This document shows positions 18,679 through 27,705 of a DNA stretch of 64,000 nt, one piece after another; the first letter of the stretch is position 1, and each line of letters starts with the position of its first letter. The stretch is from Flavobacteriaceae bacterium. GTDB lineage: Bacteria > Bacteroidota > Bacteroidia > Flavobacteriales > Flavobacteriaceae. Position numbers and translations under genes: made by a program. The notes under the pieces are model-generated. The model was not told where the DNA came from, ran no database searches, and worked only from the letters and a program-made list of their open reading frames with translations. The DNA lies in contig JAITMD010000010.1 in assembly GCA_031277535.1 (NCBI GenBank), positions 1 to 64,000 of the forward strand, read 5' to 3'.

Positions 18679-19303
18679 ATCTCAAAGATATTATTATTTA
18701 TCCTAAAACCATAACTACCAACCTCATGCCATTCATTTTGCTATAATTTAGCACAACATTTCTCCTAATACGATTCTTTTAAAGCAAGTCAATCACTTTA
18801 TTACTCATCTCCATTCCTACCACATTATAAAAAGGCATTCATGCGACTCTGCTCAAAAAAACACTCCTGTTTTTTTTGAATTTACCACCAAATAGACCTT
18901 AATTAAGCAAACTAAACTTAAAATTATAGATACTTTTTTTCTAAAAACAACCTATTTACTCACTTTTTAGACACTATATTAAAAAAAAAATTTCATTTTT
19001 TTTAATATAGAAACGATTAAAAAAAGACATAGATAACTAATTTACAGCAACTTAATTAAAAACAACTATTACTATGCTTAAAGACGCATACTGCTTCAAT
19101 CCTACTATATATAGGCATTGAAGCAAGATTGTTGGACAATTCAAGGACAATACCTCGAGATTAGTGGGCAAAAGAAGGCTTTTGTCGAACAATTGTCCTC
19201 TTATACTCCTTTTATTATCCTATCATCTCCATTCTGATTACTAGTTAAACTATTCTAAGCTCATATCTACATTGCTCTGTTATGACATCATAGACCACAA
19301 AAA
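18679..19303. other. Non-coding, structured intergenic region
   Basis: Some 625 bases without a credible gene, unusually long for this window. The proximal part is very A/T-rich, with homopolymer runs around 18980-19010. Between 19092 and 19198 there is a cluster of inverted repeats, described as a separate entry. Confidence 0.5.
19092..19198. repeat. Nested inverted repeats
   Basis: TGCTTCAAT (19092-19100) pairs with ATTGAAGCA (19117-19125). The inner bases CCTA...TAGG also pair, giving a hairpin of about 34 bases. Next to it GGACAATT (19134-19141) is mirrored by AATTGTCC (19191-19198), with another GGACAAT copy at 19145-19151. It could be a small structured RNA, an operator cluster or the footprint of a lost element. 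Confidence 0.45.
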
Positions 19304-19329
19304 AAGCCTTTGAGTCAACTCAAAGGCTT
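19304..19329 (-). terminator. Terminator after AraC-family regulator
   Basis: AAGCCTTTGAG and CTCAAAGGCTT form an 11-base stem with a TCAA loop. A run of seven T residues follows on the minus strand. Confidence 0.88.
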
Positions 19330-19360
19330 ATATATACTTAGTCTGATATTTAGTCTAATT

Positions 19361-20173
19361 TTATAAATGTGCTTGTCGATAAGCTAAAGGTGACTGACCA
19401 ACCTGCTTCTTAAAATAACGACAAAAACTGGTGCTATCTAAGAACTTCAATTCTTCTGCAATGAGATAAATCGGTTTATCAGTAGCAATGAGATAAGATT
19501 GAGCTTGTGTAATCAGCAATTCGTTGATAATAACAGAAACAGTTTTTCCTGTTTGTTTTCTTACTAATGTTGTCAGGTACTTAGGAGTCAGCTTCAGTTG
19601 ATCTGCATAGAATGCCACGCTGTGCTCCACCAAATAGTTCTGATGGATAAGATTATACAGTCTGAAGATAGTAGTTTCTTTTTTTGAACTGGGTTTTAAA
19701 TTCACCTCATCTTGTTCATAAAATCGATTGATATGAGCAATTAATGAATACAACAAATACTTCATTGCGTCTGTGTGAAATACAGACGCTTCATAGTTTT
19801 TATTCTCATGGAGCAATGTATAATAGTCTATAAACACCTTCTGATTATAGTCACTTAACTGAATGATTGGTCTTCTGACAAGTTCATTTAAAAATTGATA
19901 GTTGGTAGGTAATATCAAATCTTTAATCACATCTAAGTCAAATATAACACATAAGTATTCGCCTTCTTGCTCTGTAGTAGGAATAGAGAAAATGCGCTGA
20001 GGAAAGACAGTTAATAAAGAACCTTTAGTCAATACCTCTTCTGTATTATTAACTTTGACTATAGTGCTTCCCTCTAAACAAAAAGACAACAGTATTCCTT
20101 TATTTATAAACTCATTGGTTTGAAACAAAGAAGGTATAATTGTATTTGACTTGAGAATATGAATAGAATTCAT
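19361..20173 (-). CDS. AraC-family transcriptional regulator
   Basis: A 270-residue regulator with an N-terminal cupin-like sensing domain (about 1-150) and a C-terminal double helix-turn-helix (about 170-270). Recognisable segments are FYADQLKLTPKYLTTLVRKQ and the signature FLDSTSFCRYFKKQVGQSPLAYRQ. The ATG at 20173 (MNSIHIL) is preferred over the preceding GTG. It is divergent from an acetyltransferase gene 129 bases away, which is a natural candidate target. The ligand is unknown. Confidence 0.88.
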   Translation of the reverse strand: MNSIHILKSNTIIPSLFQTNEFINKGILLSFCLEGSTIVKVNNTEEVLTKGSLLTVFPQRIFSIPTTEQEGEYLCVIFDLDVIKDLILPTNYQFLNELVRRPIIQLSDYNQKVFIDYYTLLHENKNYEASVFHTDAMKYLLYSLIAHINRFYEQDEVNLKPSSKKETTIFRLYNLIHQNYLVEHSVAFYADQLKLTPKYLTTLVRKQTGKTVSVIINELLITQAQSYLIATDKPIYLIAEELKFLDSTSFCRYFKKQVGQSPLAYRQAHL

Positions 20174-20302
20174 CACTTATAAATAACTAATTAAGTTGTT
20201 CAAATTTAGCAATAAAAACAACCTTCTGCATATATATTAAACAAAACAGTCATCTGACAATTAGTTTACCCAACAGACCTTTGCACTAAATAATATACAC
20301 CT

Positions 20303-21226
20303 ATGACAAGTAAGAATATAAACATACAAAATGAAGAGTACACCCTACATATAAATTATCAAAAGAATGATGTACTGCGACATGAATTTAATAGACTATG
20401 TAGAGAAGTGTGGGAGTTTGACTTCGAAGGATATTATCAATCTGGATATTGGGGAGAGGATTGTATTCTTTACTCTCTATTTAAAGGAGATCAAATAGTC
20501 TCTCATACCACACTAAGCATCTTTGACCTGACTAAAGATGGACAAACTATCAAAGTCGGCCAATTAGGTACAGTAATGACAGAGCCTACTTATCAAGACA
20601 AGGGCTTATCTCGTTTCTTATTAGAATATATTAAAGCAGAATACGCTACTATATTAAAAGGGTACTTTCTCTTTGCGAATGATACGGTGTTAGAGTACTA
20701 CCCTAAATTTGGTTATACTGCTATAGAAGAATATCAAGCGAGTATCTCTGTAGATTCTACTCAAAAGTCACATCATTCATTTGAGAAATTAGACTTAAAT
20801 CAGCCAGAGTCTCTTGCTCTATTTAAACAATATGTCGAAGATGGATATACCTATAACCGACTAGATACTAAAAATGTAGGGTTGGCTTTCTTTTACTGCT
20901 ATGCTACGTATGACTTTAGCTTTAGAGAATCTGTGTATTACAGCAAGAGTTTAGATGCTATCGCTATCTTCGAACAAGAAGAGGAAGAAATAACAATCTA
21001 TGCTATCTATCAGAAAGATCACACCCAACAACAACTTAGCGATATTGTCAATGCTTGTGCTCAAAATGAGGCAAAAACCATCCTTTTTGCCTTTGCTCCA
21101 ACATTAGAAGGAGCTACTTACAAGCTCTATAAAGAAGACGATGACATTACACTAATGGTGACGGATGAATTAATCTCGTTACTTGATGATAAACAAACCA
21201 TGGTAACTTCTCTATCACATACTTAA
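20303..21226 (+). CDS. GNAT-family N-acetyltransferase
   Basis: A 307-residue protein with a GNAT core in its first half: GQLGTVMTEPTYQDKGLSRF holds the acetyl-CoA binding loop (Q/D-x-G-x-S), and FANDTVLEYYPKFGY is the usual C-terminal beta-strand/aromatic segment. The second half (about 170-307) is an extra domain I do not recognise. Substrate is unknown. It is divergent from the AraC-family regulator and ends at a bidirectional terminator. Confidence 0.8.
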   Translation: MTSKNINIQNEEYTLHINYQKNDVLRHEFNRLCREVWEFDFEGYYQSGYWGEDCILYSLFKGDQIVSHTTLSIFDLTKDGQTIKVGQLGTVMTEPTYQDKGLSRFLLEYIKAEYATILKGYFLFANDTVLEYYPKFGYTAIEEYQASISVDSTQKSHHSFEKLDLNQPESLALFKQYVEDGYTYNRLDTKNVGLAFFYCYATYDFSFRESVYYSKSLDAIAIFEQEEEEITIYAIYQKDHTQQQLSDIVNACAQNEAKTILFAFAPTLEGATYKLYKEDDDITLMVTDELISLLDDKQTMVTSLSHT

Positions 21227-21298
21227 AAAGTAAAGCTATCTTCTTGATAAAAAGAGATTATCTATCTACCTAATAAAAAGTATAAAAATGTAAAATAG

Positions 21299-21327
21299 AA
21301 AAGGCTGTCCAGTAAGACAGCCTTTTT
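21299..21327. terminator. Bidirectional terminator between convergent acetyltransferase genes
   Basis: AAGGCTGTC (21301-21309) pairs with GACAGCCTT (21316-21324), with T residues on the plus side and A residues before it, so both genes can use it. Confidence 0.85.
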
Positions 21328-21328
21328 C

Positions 21329-21859
21329 TTATTCCATAAACTCTTTCGGATATTCTACTACACCACTCACTCCAGCTAATGTATTAGGCTTAAACTCGAT
21401 AACCATACTATTTTGCTCTGGTACATCAAAAGGCAAACGAATATCATATCTACTTGCTAATTGATATCCAAACTTAGGGTAATATGTTTCGTATCCTAAG
21501 ACAACTATCGATGAATACCCTAACTCTTGTACCTTTCTGTGCCCTTCTGTGATTAGCAATTTACCTATACCTTGCTTCTGATAACTCGGCAATACAGAGA
21601 CAGGTGCTAGAGCCAAAGATTCGATTACACTCGTAGATGATACAATCTTAATCTCCGTAAACAAGATATGTCCCACGATCTCCCCTTCTACTTCACACAC
21701 TAATGATAAAGCAGGAACAAAATCTTTAGACTGACGTAAACGCTGTACTAATAGATGCTCTCTATGATCGCTCATTTCTTCTGATTCAAAGGCTAGTCTG
21801 ATTACTTCTTCTACCGTTTTATAATCCTGCTTTTGTTCTATTCTTATGACTTTATTCAT
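21329..21859 (-). CDS. GNAT-family N-acetyltransferase (YhbS-like)
   Basis: A 176-residue single-domain acetyltransferase. The acetyl-CoA loop is LPSYQKQGIGKLLI, preceded by the strand SLALAPVSV and followed by VVLGYETYYPKFGYQLA. The layout resembles the YhbS group. The substrate cannot be told from the sequence. It lies 12 bases downstream of the mutS2-like gene and is probably co-transcribed with it. Confidence 0.85.
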   Translation of the reverse strand: MNKVIRIEQKQDYKTVEEVIRLAFESEEMSDHREHLLVQRLRQSKDFVPALSLVCEVEGEIVGHILFTEIKIVSSTSVIESLALAPVSVLPSYQKQGIGKLLITEGHRKVQELGYSSIVVLGYETYYPKFGYQLASRYDIRLPFDVPEQNSMVIEFKPNTLAGVSGVVEYPKEFME

Positions 21860-21871
21860 TGTTTCTTCATT

Positions 21872-23761
21872 TTATTCATGACTATACACTAGTTCTTCTA
21901 AAGCAAAGGTAAACTTCATGCTTTCAATCAGTACAGTGGCTTTCTTCCCTCTTATCTCCAGTATAGTCCCCGTCTTTCCTTTCCCTTCTCTCTTCACATA
22001 GTCTCCTACCTTTAACTCCATAGGAGTAACTAACTCAAGTACACTTTTTTCAACTATAGGTTCTATAACTTTCTGAGCCCTCTCTACAGGTTCTTCTATA
22101 GTTACTATTAACTCTTTTTTCTGTTTGAGCTCTGCTACTTTGGCAGCTACTACTTCTTGTAATTCTTGTTCAATCAACAGATAATCCGCATCTATCTTTT
22201 GAGAAGCATTGATTAATATCTCTTCTGACACCCCAATTCTTCTAGCTACATCTAAAGCATACGAACTTCCCGGATGTCCTTGTGACAACTGATACAAAGG
22301 TTTCATATCTTTAAAGTCATAAAGCATCGCTCCATTCTGCAGTCCTTTAGTGCGCTGAGCAAACCCTTTTAGATTATAAAAATGTGTAGTAATAATACCA
22401 AAACATCCTCTGTTATTTAACTGTTCTAAAATACTCTCTGCGATAGCTCCTCCTAACTCTGGCTCTGTACCTCCACCAAACTCATCAATCAAGATTAATG
22501 TCTGTGCATGGGTATGTTCTAAGAACAGTTTCATATGATTTAAATGAGCTGTATAGGTACTTAGATTATTCTCTATGCTCTGTCCATCTCCGATGTCCAT
22601 AAAGATATGCTCAAAGATACCTGCCTTAGAATCTTCTGACACTGGAATCAATAATCCACACTGTAGCATATACTGTAATAGAGCCACTGTCTTTAAAGTA
22701 ACAGACTTACCCCCTGAGTTAGCACCTGATACCACTAAGATACGATTATCCCACTCTAAAGTTATCTGTAGTGGGTTAAGCGCTTTATCTTGCGTCTTTA
22801 GACTAATCTGTAAAATAGGATGGTAGGCATTTTTCCATGAGATTTGTTGTTTACATTCTACTACAGGCTTCACTGCTCCTATTTTTTGAGCCAATAGTGC
22901 CTTTGCTCTTAATAAATCTACTGTACCTATAAAGTCGTAGATCTTGTTTAATGCTATATAATGCTCTCGAATAGAAGTCGTCATTTCCATTAACACACGT
23001 ACTACTTCTCTTCGTTCGTCTTGCTCTAAAACGAACAATCTCGTATTCTCTTGGACTAACTCTTCTGGTTCGATAAACACCGTTTTTCCTGAGCGTGACT
23101 CATCGTGTATCACTCCTTTAAACCTACGCTTAAACGAAGCTGTAACAGGGATAACCATACGTCCATCTCTCACACTTGCTGCCATCTCATTGTCTGTCAG
23201 TCCTGCTGCCTGTGCCTTGCGCCATATAGTATCGAACTTCTTCTGTATCGTATTAGCTACTTGTACTTTTTCTTTTCGAATAGCAGCTAACACCTTAGAA
23301 GCACTGTCACGTACTTGTCCGTTTTTATCTATTACCTGATCTATTCGCTCTAGTAAATCACTTAATAACACTACCCCCTGTCCTACTAATGCCACGGTAG
23401 GATAAGAGTATACTTGATGGACTTGTGATGTGATAATATGGTATAGCTTCTCTGCATTGAGCAAAGTATGTTTAATCGCTATAAACTCTTCTGTAATACA
23501 CCACAGCCCATGGTCCGTCATCACTTGACTTACAATAGTTCGTGTGTCTGTATAATTATCCAACGGAAAGCTGCGTTCTGCATTCAATAGCTGAACAAAT
23601 TCTCTTACTTGGTTTAGTTGATTATTAATGACTTGATAGTCATACTGAACAGTTAATCGATTTACTCTTTCAACACCAAAAGGGCTTAAACATCTGTCTA
23701 TAAGCATTTCGCGAATTACATTAAAACCGCATTTTTCTTCGTAATTATTTGGGAATATCAT
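21872..23761 (-). CDS. MutS2-like ATPase lacking the Smr nuclease domain
   Basis: About 629 residues. It has a MutS core (clamp/lever, about 1-300) and an ABC-type ATPase with Walker A SGANSGGKS and Walker B LILIDEFGGGTEP. A coiled region and a C-terminal KOW-like beta barrel (VGDYVKREGKGKTGTILEIRG) follow. MutS2 proteins act on recombination intermediates or stalled ribosomes. The usual C-terminal Smr endonuclease is absent, and the protein ends right after the KOW segment. I chose ATG 23761 (MIFPNNYEEKCGF), the family-typical start, over an ATG 33 bases upstream. Confidence 0.85.
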   Translation of the reverse strand: MIFPNNYEEKCGFNVIREMLIDRCLSPFGVERVNRLTVQYDYQVINNQLNQVREFVQLLNAERSFPLDNYTDTRTIVSQVMTDHGLWCITEEFIAIKHTLLNAEKLYHIITSQVHQVYSYPTVALVGQGVVLLSDLLERIDQVIDKNGQVRDSASKVLAAIRKEKVQVANTIQKKFDTIWRKAQAAGLTDNEMAASVRDGRMVIPVTASFKRRFKGVIHDESRSGKTVFIEPEELVQENTRLFVLEQDERREVVRVLMEMTTSIREHYIALNKIYDFIGTVDLLRAKALLAQKIGAVKPVVECKQQISWKNAYHPILQISLKTQDKALNPLQITLEWDNRILVVSGANSGGKSVTLKTVALLQYMLQCGLLIPVSEDSKAGIFEHIFMDIGDGQSIENNLSTYTAHLNHMKLFLEHTHAQTLILIDEFGGGTEPELGGAIAESILEQLNNRGCFGIITTHFYNLKGFAQRTKGLQNGAMLYDFKDMKPLYQLSQGHPGSSYALDVARRIGVSEEILINASQKIDADYLLIEQELQEVVAAKVAELKQKKELIVTIEEPVERAQKVIEPIVEKSVLELVTPMELKVGDYVKREGKGKTGTILEIRGKKATVLIESMKFTFALEELVYSHE

Positions 23762-24110
23762 ATTGATTCGATACCTCGTTAAATGTCCATTCATCTAGAA
23801 TGAAGTATTATAAATAAGACTCTATATTTTCGAAACTTATACTACATAATCATATTATCTCATAGCTATGCATACAACTATGAAAACAATCAACTTATAC
23901 TAATTAGCTAAAATCTACCCGGTGATTTTAGTATAAGTAAGCATTAAAGAATGGCTTTTACTCGAAAATAGGCTATAATACGGACATCAAACAGTTTTAG
24001 GTATGAATACTCTTTTAAGAATACTACGACTACATTATAGGTAGTTATTCTGTGTACAAAGGTATACATATATAAGTCTAAATGAACACCGTTTGTATAA
24101 TATACAAAAA
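23762..24110. other. Intergenic region between mutS2-like gene and pdxY
   Basis: About 350 bases without a credible gene. Apart from the inverted repeat at 23893-23938 it holds one minus-strand TACCTTTG element (24057-24064) lacking a matching -33 box. Confidence 0.4.
23893..23938. repeat. Inverted repeat upstream of mutS2-like gene
   Basis: ACTTATACTA (23893-23902) and TAGTATAAGT (23929-23938) are perfect arms. Inside them TAAAATC (23909-23915) can alternatively pair with GATTTTA (23924-23930). No T run follows. Position 132 bases upstream of the mutS2-like start suggests either a regulatory site or a weak terminator. Confidence 0.45.
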
Positions 24111-24129
24111 AAGCAGGTATCCCCTGCTT
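24111..24129 (-). terminator. Terminator after pyridoxal kinase gene
   Basis: AAGCAGG and CCTGCTT pair with a short loop, and seven T residues follow on the minus strand. The hairpin starts four bases after the stop codon. Confidence 0.85.
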
Positions 24130-24133
24130 CCTG

Positions 24134-24991
24134 TTATTCATATAATACTTCCAAAATGTCTTGTGCTTGTAAAATAGCCATGGCATTCATTTCTTTTAAC
24201 TGATGGATGTGTACATACCTCAACACCTGCGATAAGAAGTTCATACTGATCTGTACTGCTTCCGCTATAGAACGTCCCATGGTCAACTGTGCAGATAGTG
24301 TACCAGTAAATAAATCACCCGTACCGACTACCTCTACTGGAATGTTCTCTGCATAGAAATGTGTTAACACTCCCTCGCTAATTAGAATTACTTCTACCTG
24401 ATGATCTGTGTTCTCCTCCATCTCAGCAGTCGTCAAGATAATCTGTTTAGTAGATAATACATCATGTGCCCTTACTGCCTCTAATAATTGTTGCTCATTG
24501 GTGATATGCTGTCCTAAAAGATACTCCAGTTCAAAATGATTAGGAGTCAATATATCTGATAAAGGCAGTAATTGTTCTTTCGAATAATCAGCCTGCTCTT
24601 TTGGGATATAAAGTCCATCTGTACGCGTATCTCCAAAAACGGGGTCATAGATATAGGTAATGTTATTCTGTTCTTTTAACTGCTGGATCAACTGTGCGGT
24701 TGAGTCAATGATATCTTTGCTCTTTAAATATCCACTTACAACATATTGAGTATGCTGGGCTGTATCAATTTCTAGTACTCCTCGAGCTAACTTATCAAAC
24801 AAGTCTTTAGATACTGCTTCTCCATAATAAACAGGCTTGTCAGTATGACTTGACAGTAAAATAGTGGGTAGCGCCACACAATTAATTCCGTGGAGCTGTA
24901 TAGCAAAGCTTGCTGAATTATTCCCTACATATCCTGTAGAAACAGTGCTCTGTATAGAAATAACGTGAGGTTCTTTTATCGTATTTGTCAT
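24134..24991 (-). CDS. pdxY: Pyridoxal/pyridoxine kinase
   Basis: A 285-residue ribokinase-superfamily enzyme that phosphorylates B6 vitamers in salvage. The N-terminal ISIQSTVSTGYVGNNSA and LPTILLSSHTDKP segments match PdxY/PdxK, YIYDPVFGDTRTDGLY is the phosphate-side loop, and VEVVGTGDLFTGTLSAQL carries the catalytic aspartate in GTGD. Length is standard. It is monocistronic. Confidence 0.9.
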   Translation of the reverse strand: MTNTIKEPHVISIQSTVSTGYVGNNSASFAIQLHGINCVALPTILLSSHTDKPVYYGEAVSKDLFDKLARGVLEIDTAQHTQYVVSGYLKSKDIIDSTAQLIQQLKEQNNITYIYDPVFGDTRTDGLYIPKEQADYSKEQLLPLSDILTPNHFELEYLLGQHITNEQQLLEAVRAHDVLSTKQIILTTAEMEENTDHQVEVILISEGVLTHFYAENIPVEVVGTGDLFTGTLSAQLTMGRSIAEAVQISMNFLSQVLRYVHIHQLKEMNAMAILQAQDILEVLYE

Positions 24992-25150
24992 GATAACCTA
25001 ATGAGTAAACACTTATGTGGTCTTGTCATTCTAATTCTTCAAGACAGAGAAGGTTTACTACTGTGTTTCTTAAATTATTTTCTACAAAATTACAACTATA
25101 ATCAGCAAGAGAGATAGTCCAGTTTAAAGAAAATTGACAAGAATACGAAA

Positions 25151-25184
25151 GACAAAAAAGCAGACTTAGGTCTGCTTTTTTGTC
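25151..25184. terminator. Long terminator after the secreted-paralogue cluster
   Basis: GACAAAAAAGCAGAC and GTCTGCTTTTTTGTC are perfect 15-base arms with a TTAG loop. The A/T outer stem makes it effective on either strand. Confidence 0.85.
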
Positions 25185-25189
25185 TTTCT

Positions 25190-25963
25190 TTATTTTTTAG
25201 TAATTAAAATCATATATGGACTTAGTTCACTAAAAGTAGATAAAGATAAATCCTTTGTTAAATATGCTCCAAATGGCTGAGGAGGTGTACTATTATCAAT
25301 AGTACGCTTCATTACTGCTCTTATTAAATCACCTGCTTTGTTACTCACGACAATAGAAGGTAATCTCATTAAAACTCCATCACCTGCAGGATTTAAAATA
25401 AGCTGTCCATGATCTGCACCAGTCACAAATCTCCAAGTTTTACCATTATCACTACTTACCTCAATTTTTAAGGAAAAGTAAGGCCCCATAACAGAACTAC
25501 TCTCTGATTCATTATTATTAGTAGATAAATAAAGATTAAAATAACCACTATACATATAGTAACCATCATACTTTATCTTTAACATATTAACGCCTCCTTG
25601 CTCAATTCCTAAGTTATTGATTTTAGTATCTTGTATATTCAAAGGCATAAGTACATCATTAACTTTATTATAGGCAGTTACTCCATCTTTGATCAATGTA
25701 GTTGTCTCAAGTCTAGCAGAATACATTTGGACATCAATACTCTTTTCTGTTTTATAAGTGATAGATCCATCTGAATCGGTAGCATACGCCTTTCTAAACG
25801 AATTCCCTTCCAACTCATTGACATTTCTCATTCTTACCTTTCCACCAATATCAAGTTTCTCTGTTGGTAAAGTTACATCTACTCCTATATTCTGAGCATA
25901 CCCTATTACATTCAAAAGCAATAGTACTAGTGTTACAATTCTAATTTGTAAAAAATCTTTCAT
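25190..25963 (-). CDS. Secreted protein of unknown function, tandem paralogue 3
   Basis: A 257-residue protein with a signal peptide ending near VIGYAQ. Immediately after it is a motif shared with its two upstream neighbours: IGVDVTLPTEKLDIGGKVRM. This is the kind of short motif that heads many exported Bacteroidota proteins. The rest (about 85-257) is predicted beta-rich, with VNMLKIKYDGYYMYSGYFNL and VSSDNGKTWRFVT, and may form a C1q/TNF-like jelly roll. No type IX signal or lipobox is seen. It is the last of three genes, 10 bases downstream of the previous one. Confidence 0.75.
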   Translation of the reverse strand: MKDFLQIRIVTLVLLLLNVIGYAQNIGVDVTLPTEKLDIGGKVRMRNVNELEGNSFRKAYATDSDGSITYKTEKSIDVQMYSARLETTTLIKDGVTAYNKVNDVLMPLNIQDTKINNLGIEQGGVNMLKIKYDGYYMYSGYFNLYLSTNNNESESSSVMGPYFSLKIEVSSDNGKTWRFVTGADHGQLILNPAGDGVLMRLPSIVVSNKAGDLIRAVMKRTIDNSTPPQPFGAYLTKDLSLSTFSELSPYMILITKK

Positions 25964-25973
25964 CTTTTCTAAA

Positions 25974-26714
25974 TTATAATTTATTTATAATCAAGGCATA
26001 ATATGGTATATTACCTGTACCTGCTAAACTAAACTCTGTCAATGTAGGAGCTCCAAGTAAATTATTACTTGAATTTCTAATTCTTAAAATTCGCATACGT
26101 ATTAAATCCCCCTGTTTATGTTTTGTAATAGCATTGGGTAAATTAGCAACCATATTTCTTGAAGAATAATTAACTAATGGTTTTAGATAACGCAGTGCTG
26201 TAATAATCTCCCAAGTGTTTCCATTATCATGACTTACTTCTATCTGAATCATAACATCTAAAGTTAAAGGAGTTGCACTATTAGGTGTTCCAATATAAAA
26301 ATGCAAAAAAGAACTATATTCATAAAATCCTTCCTCTATAATCTTAAAATTATTTGTACCTGTTGGTTGTGTAACACCTAAATTATTATTTACAATATAT
26401 TTTTCACTCAATGGTACAATCATGTCTCGTCCCGCATTATAGTCATTCAAAAAAAGACCTGAAATATAGGTTGCGCCTTTTAACACTGAAAAAACTTGAG
26501 TTACAAGAACCGCCTCATCTCTTTTACCTATCACACCATCTTGATTAATAAAAAGAGGACGTATATCATTATCTTTTTCCTTTACATCTCTAAGTCTGAT
26601 CCTTCCATTAACATCTAACGTCTCTGTCGGAATATCAATACCTATTCCAATTTTTTGTGCATATCCATATTGTAGAAACAATATCAAAACAACTAAAACT
26701 ATTCTATATCTCAT
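25974..26714 (-). CDS. Secreted protein of unknown function, tandem paralogue 2
   Basis: A 246-residue homologue of its neighbours. The signal peptide ends near QYGYAQ; then comes IGIGIDIPTETLDVNGRIRL, then a beta-rich domain with NNFKIIEEGFYEYSSFLHF and VSHDNGNTWEIIT. The EGFYEYSSFL and DNGNTWE segments align by eye with the equivalent stretches of the other two copies, so the three arose by tandem duplication and have since diverged. It is in the same operon (10- and 18-base gaps). Function is unknown. Confidence 0.75.
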   Translation of the reverse strand: MRYRIVLVVLILFLQYGYAQKIGIGIDIPTETLDVNGRIRLRDVKEKDNDIRPLFINQDGVIGKRDEAVLVTQVFSVLKGATYISGLFLNDYNAGRDMIVPLSEKYIVNNNLGVTQPTGTNNFKIIEEGFYEYSSFLHFYIGTPNSATPLTLDVMIQIEVSHDNGNTWEIITALRYLKPLVNYSSRNMVANLPNAITKHKQGDLIRMRILRIRNSSNNLLGAPTLTEFSLAGTGNIPYYALIINKL

Positions 26715-26732
26715 TACAGTACATTCTTAAAT

Positions 26733-27482
26733 TTACAACTTATTTACTATTAGGTTATATCCCTTTAACCCAAGCTCGTTGGTTAATTCAAATCTAGTAA
26801 CCTCACTACCTAAATACACTGGAGGATTACTTCCACTAGCTACGGCTCTAATAAAACTTAACCTCACTAAATCATTTGCTTTATGTTCAACTATCGCATT
26901 AGGAATTATTAGATTATTCACTTCTCCTACATAATCACTCCCTGTACTTGAAGTAATTTTTCCAATTCTAAAAAGAATAATTGATAATTTCTTCCAAGTA
27001 GCCCCATTGTCACTGCTATAATGTAGTAGTGCATATACTTGTATTGGATCAGAGGGATTAACTAATTTACTAAGTAAGTTAAGAGATACATTATAACTAT
27101 AAAAACCGTCCTTAGCTATTTTTAAATAATCTCCACTTTCCGTGAAGCCAAGATTATTAACTATAGCATCATTAAGTTTAATCGGAACAACAACGCGTTT
27201 CCCTGTATTAAAATCATTTACAGCAGTTGCAGGTGCGAATTTATCGTTACCTACTCCTGCATAAATCTGTGCAGGAGTATCAACCTTATGCGGACCTAAA
27301 ACACCTTTCTCATTAAAGTACAATTGTTTTATATTTTCATCTTTCAAATAATTTACACCACGCATTCTTATGGTTCCATTGACATCTAACATTTCTGTAG
27401 GTACATCTATACCTATTCCCATTTGGGCATAGATAAAATTACCTAAGAGAATGAATACGAATAACAGCAATTTTCTTTTCAT
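26733..27482 (-). CDS. Secreted protein of unknown function, tandem paralogue 1
   Basis: A 249-residue protein, first of the three. The signal peptide ends near NFIYAQ, followed by MGIGIDVPTEMLDVNGTIRM and a beta-rich domain with DYLKIAKDGFYSYNVSLNL and YSSDNGATWKKLS. A TAATTTTG element (27502-27509) 20 bases before the ATG could be its -7 box. The conserved pattern DG-Y-Y ... DNG-TW between copies suggests a common fold with a sugar- or protein-binding role, but this is inference. Confidence 0.75.
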   Translation of the reverse strand: MKRKLLLFVFILLGNFIYAQMGIGIDVPTEMLDVNGTIRMRGVNYLKDENIKQLYFNEKGVLGPHKVDTPAQIYAGVGNDKFAPATAVNDFNTGKRVVVPIKLNDAIVNNLGFTESGDYLKIAKDGFYSYNVSLNLLSKLVNPSDPIQVYALLHYSSDNGATWKKLSIILFRIGKITSSTGSDYVGEVNNLIIPNAIVEHKANDLVRLSFIRAVASGSNPPVYLGSEVTRFELTNELGLKGYNLIVNKL

Positions 27483-27676
27483 AGCAATTTATTTATAAAC
27501 ACAAAATTAACATAAATAACAACATATAAAAATAAAAATACATATAACAAAATAAAAATAAACACACCAATACCTTAAAAAATCAAAAAAAACACACAAA
27601 CAAAATATAAAAAATATTAAAACATATATTCAAAAATATTATTCACAATAAACATTCACTTTACACTCCAAAAAAA

Positions 27677-27696
27677 AAGCAGACCAAAGTCTGCTT
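27677..27696 (-). terminator. Terminator after PRISE-type reductase gene
   Basis: AAGCAGAC and GTCTGCTT pair around CAAA, and a run of nine T residues follows on the minus strand. Confidence 0.85.
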
Positions 27697-27705
27697 ATCT
27701 ATTCA

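Noticed and set aside
23944-24186. Open frame of about 80 codons on the minus strand between mutS2-like and pdxY genes
   Set aside because: It runs through the pdxY terminator and overlaps the pdxY coding end in another frame; the residues look random.
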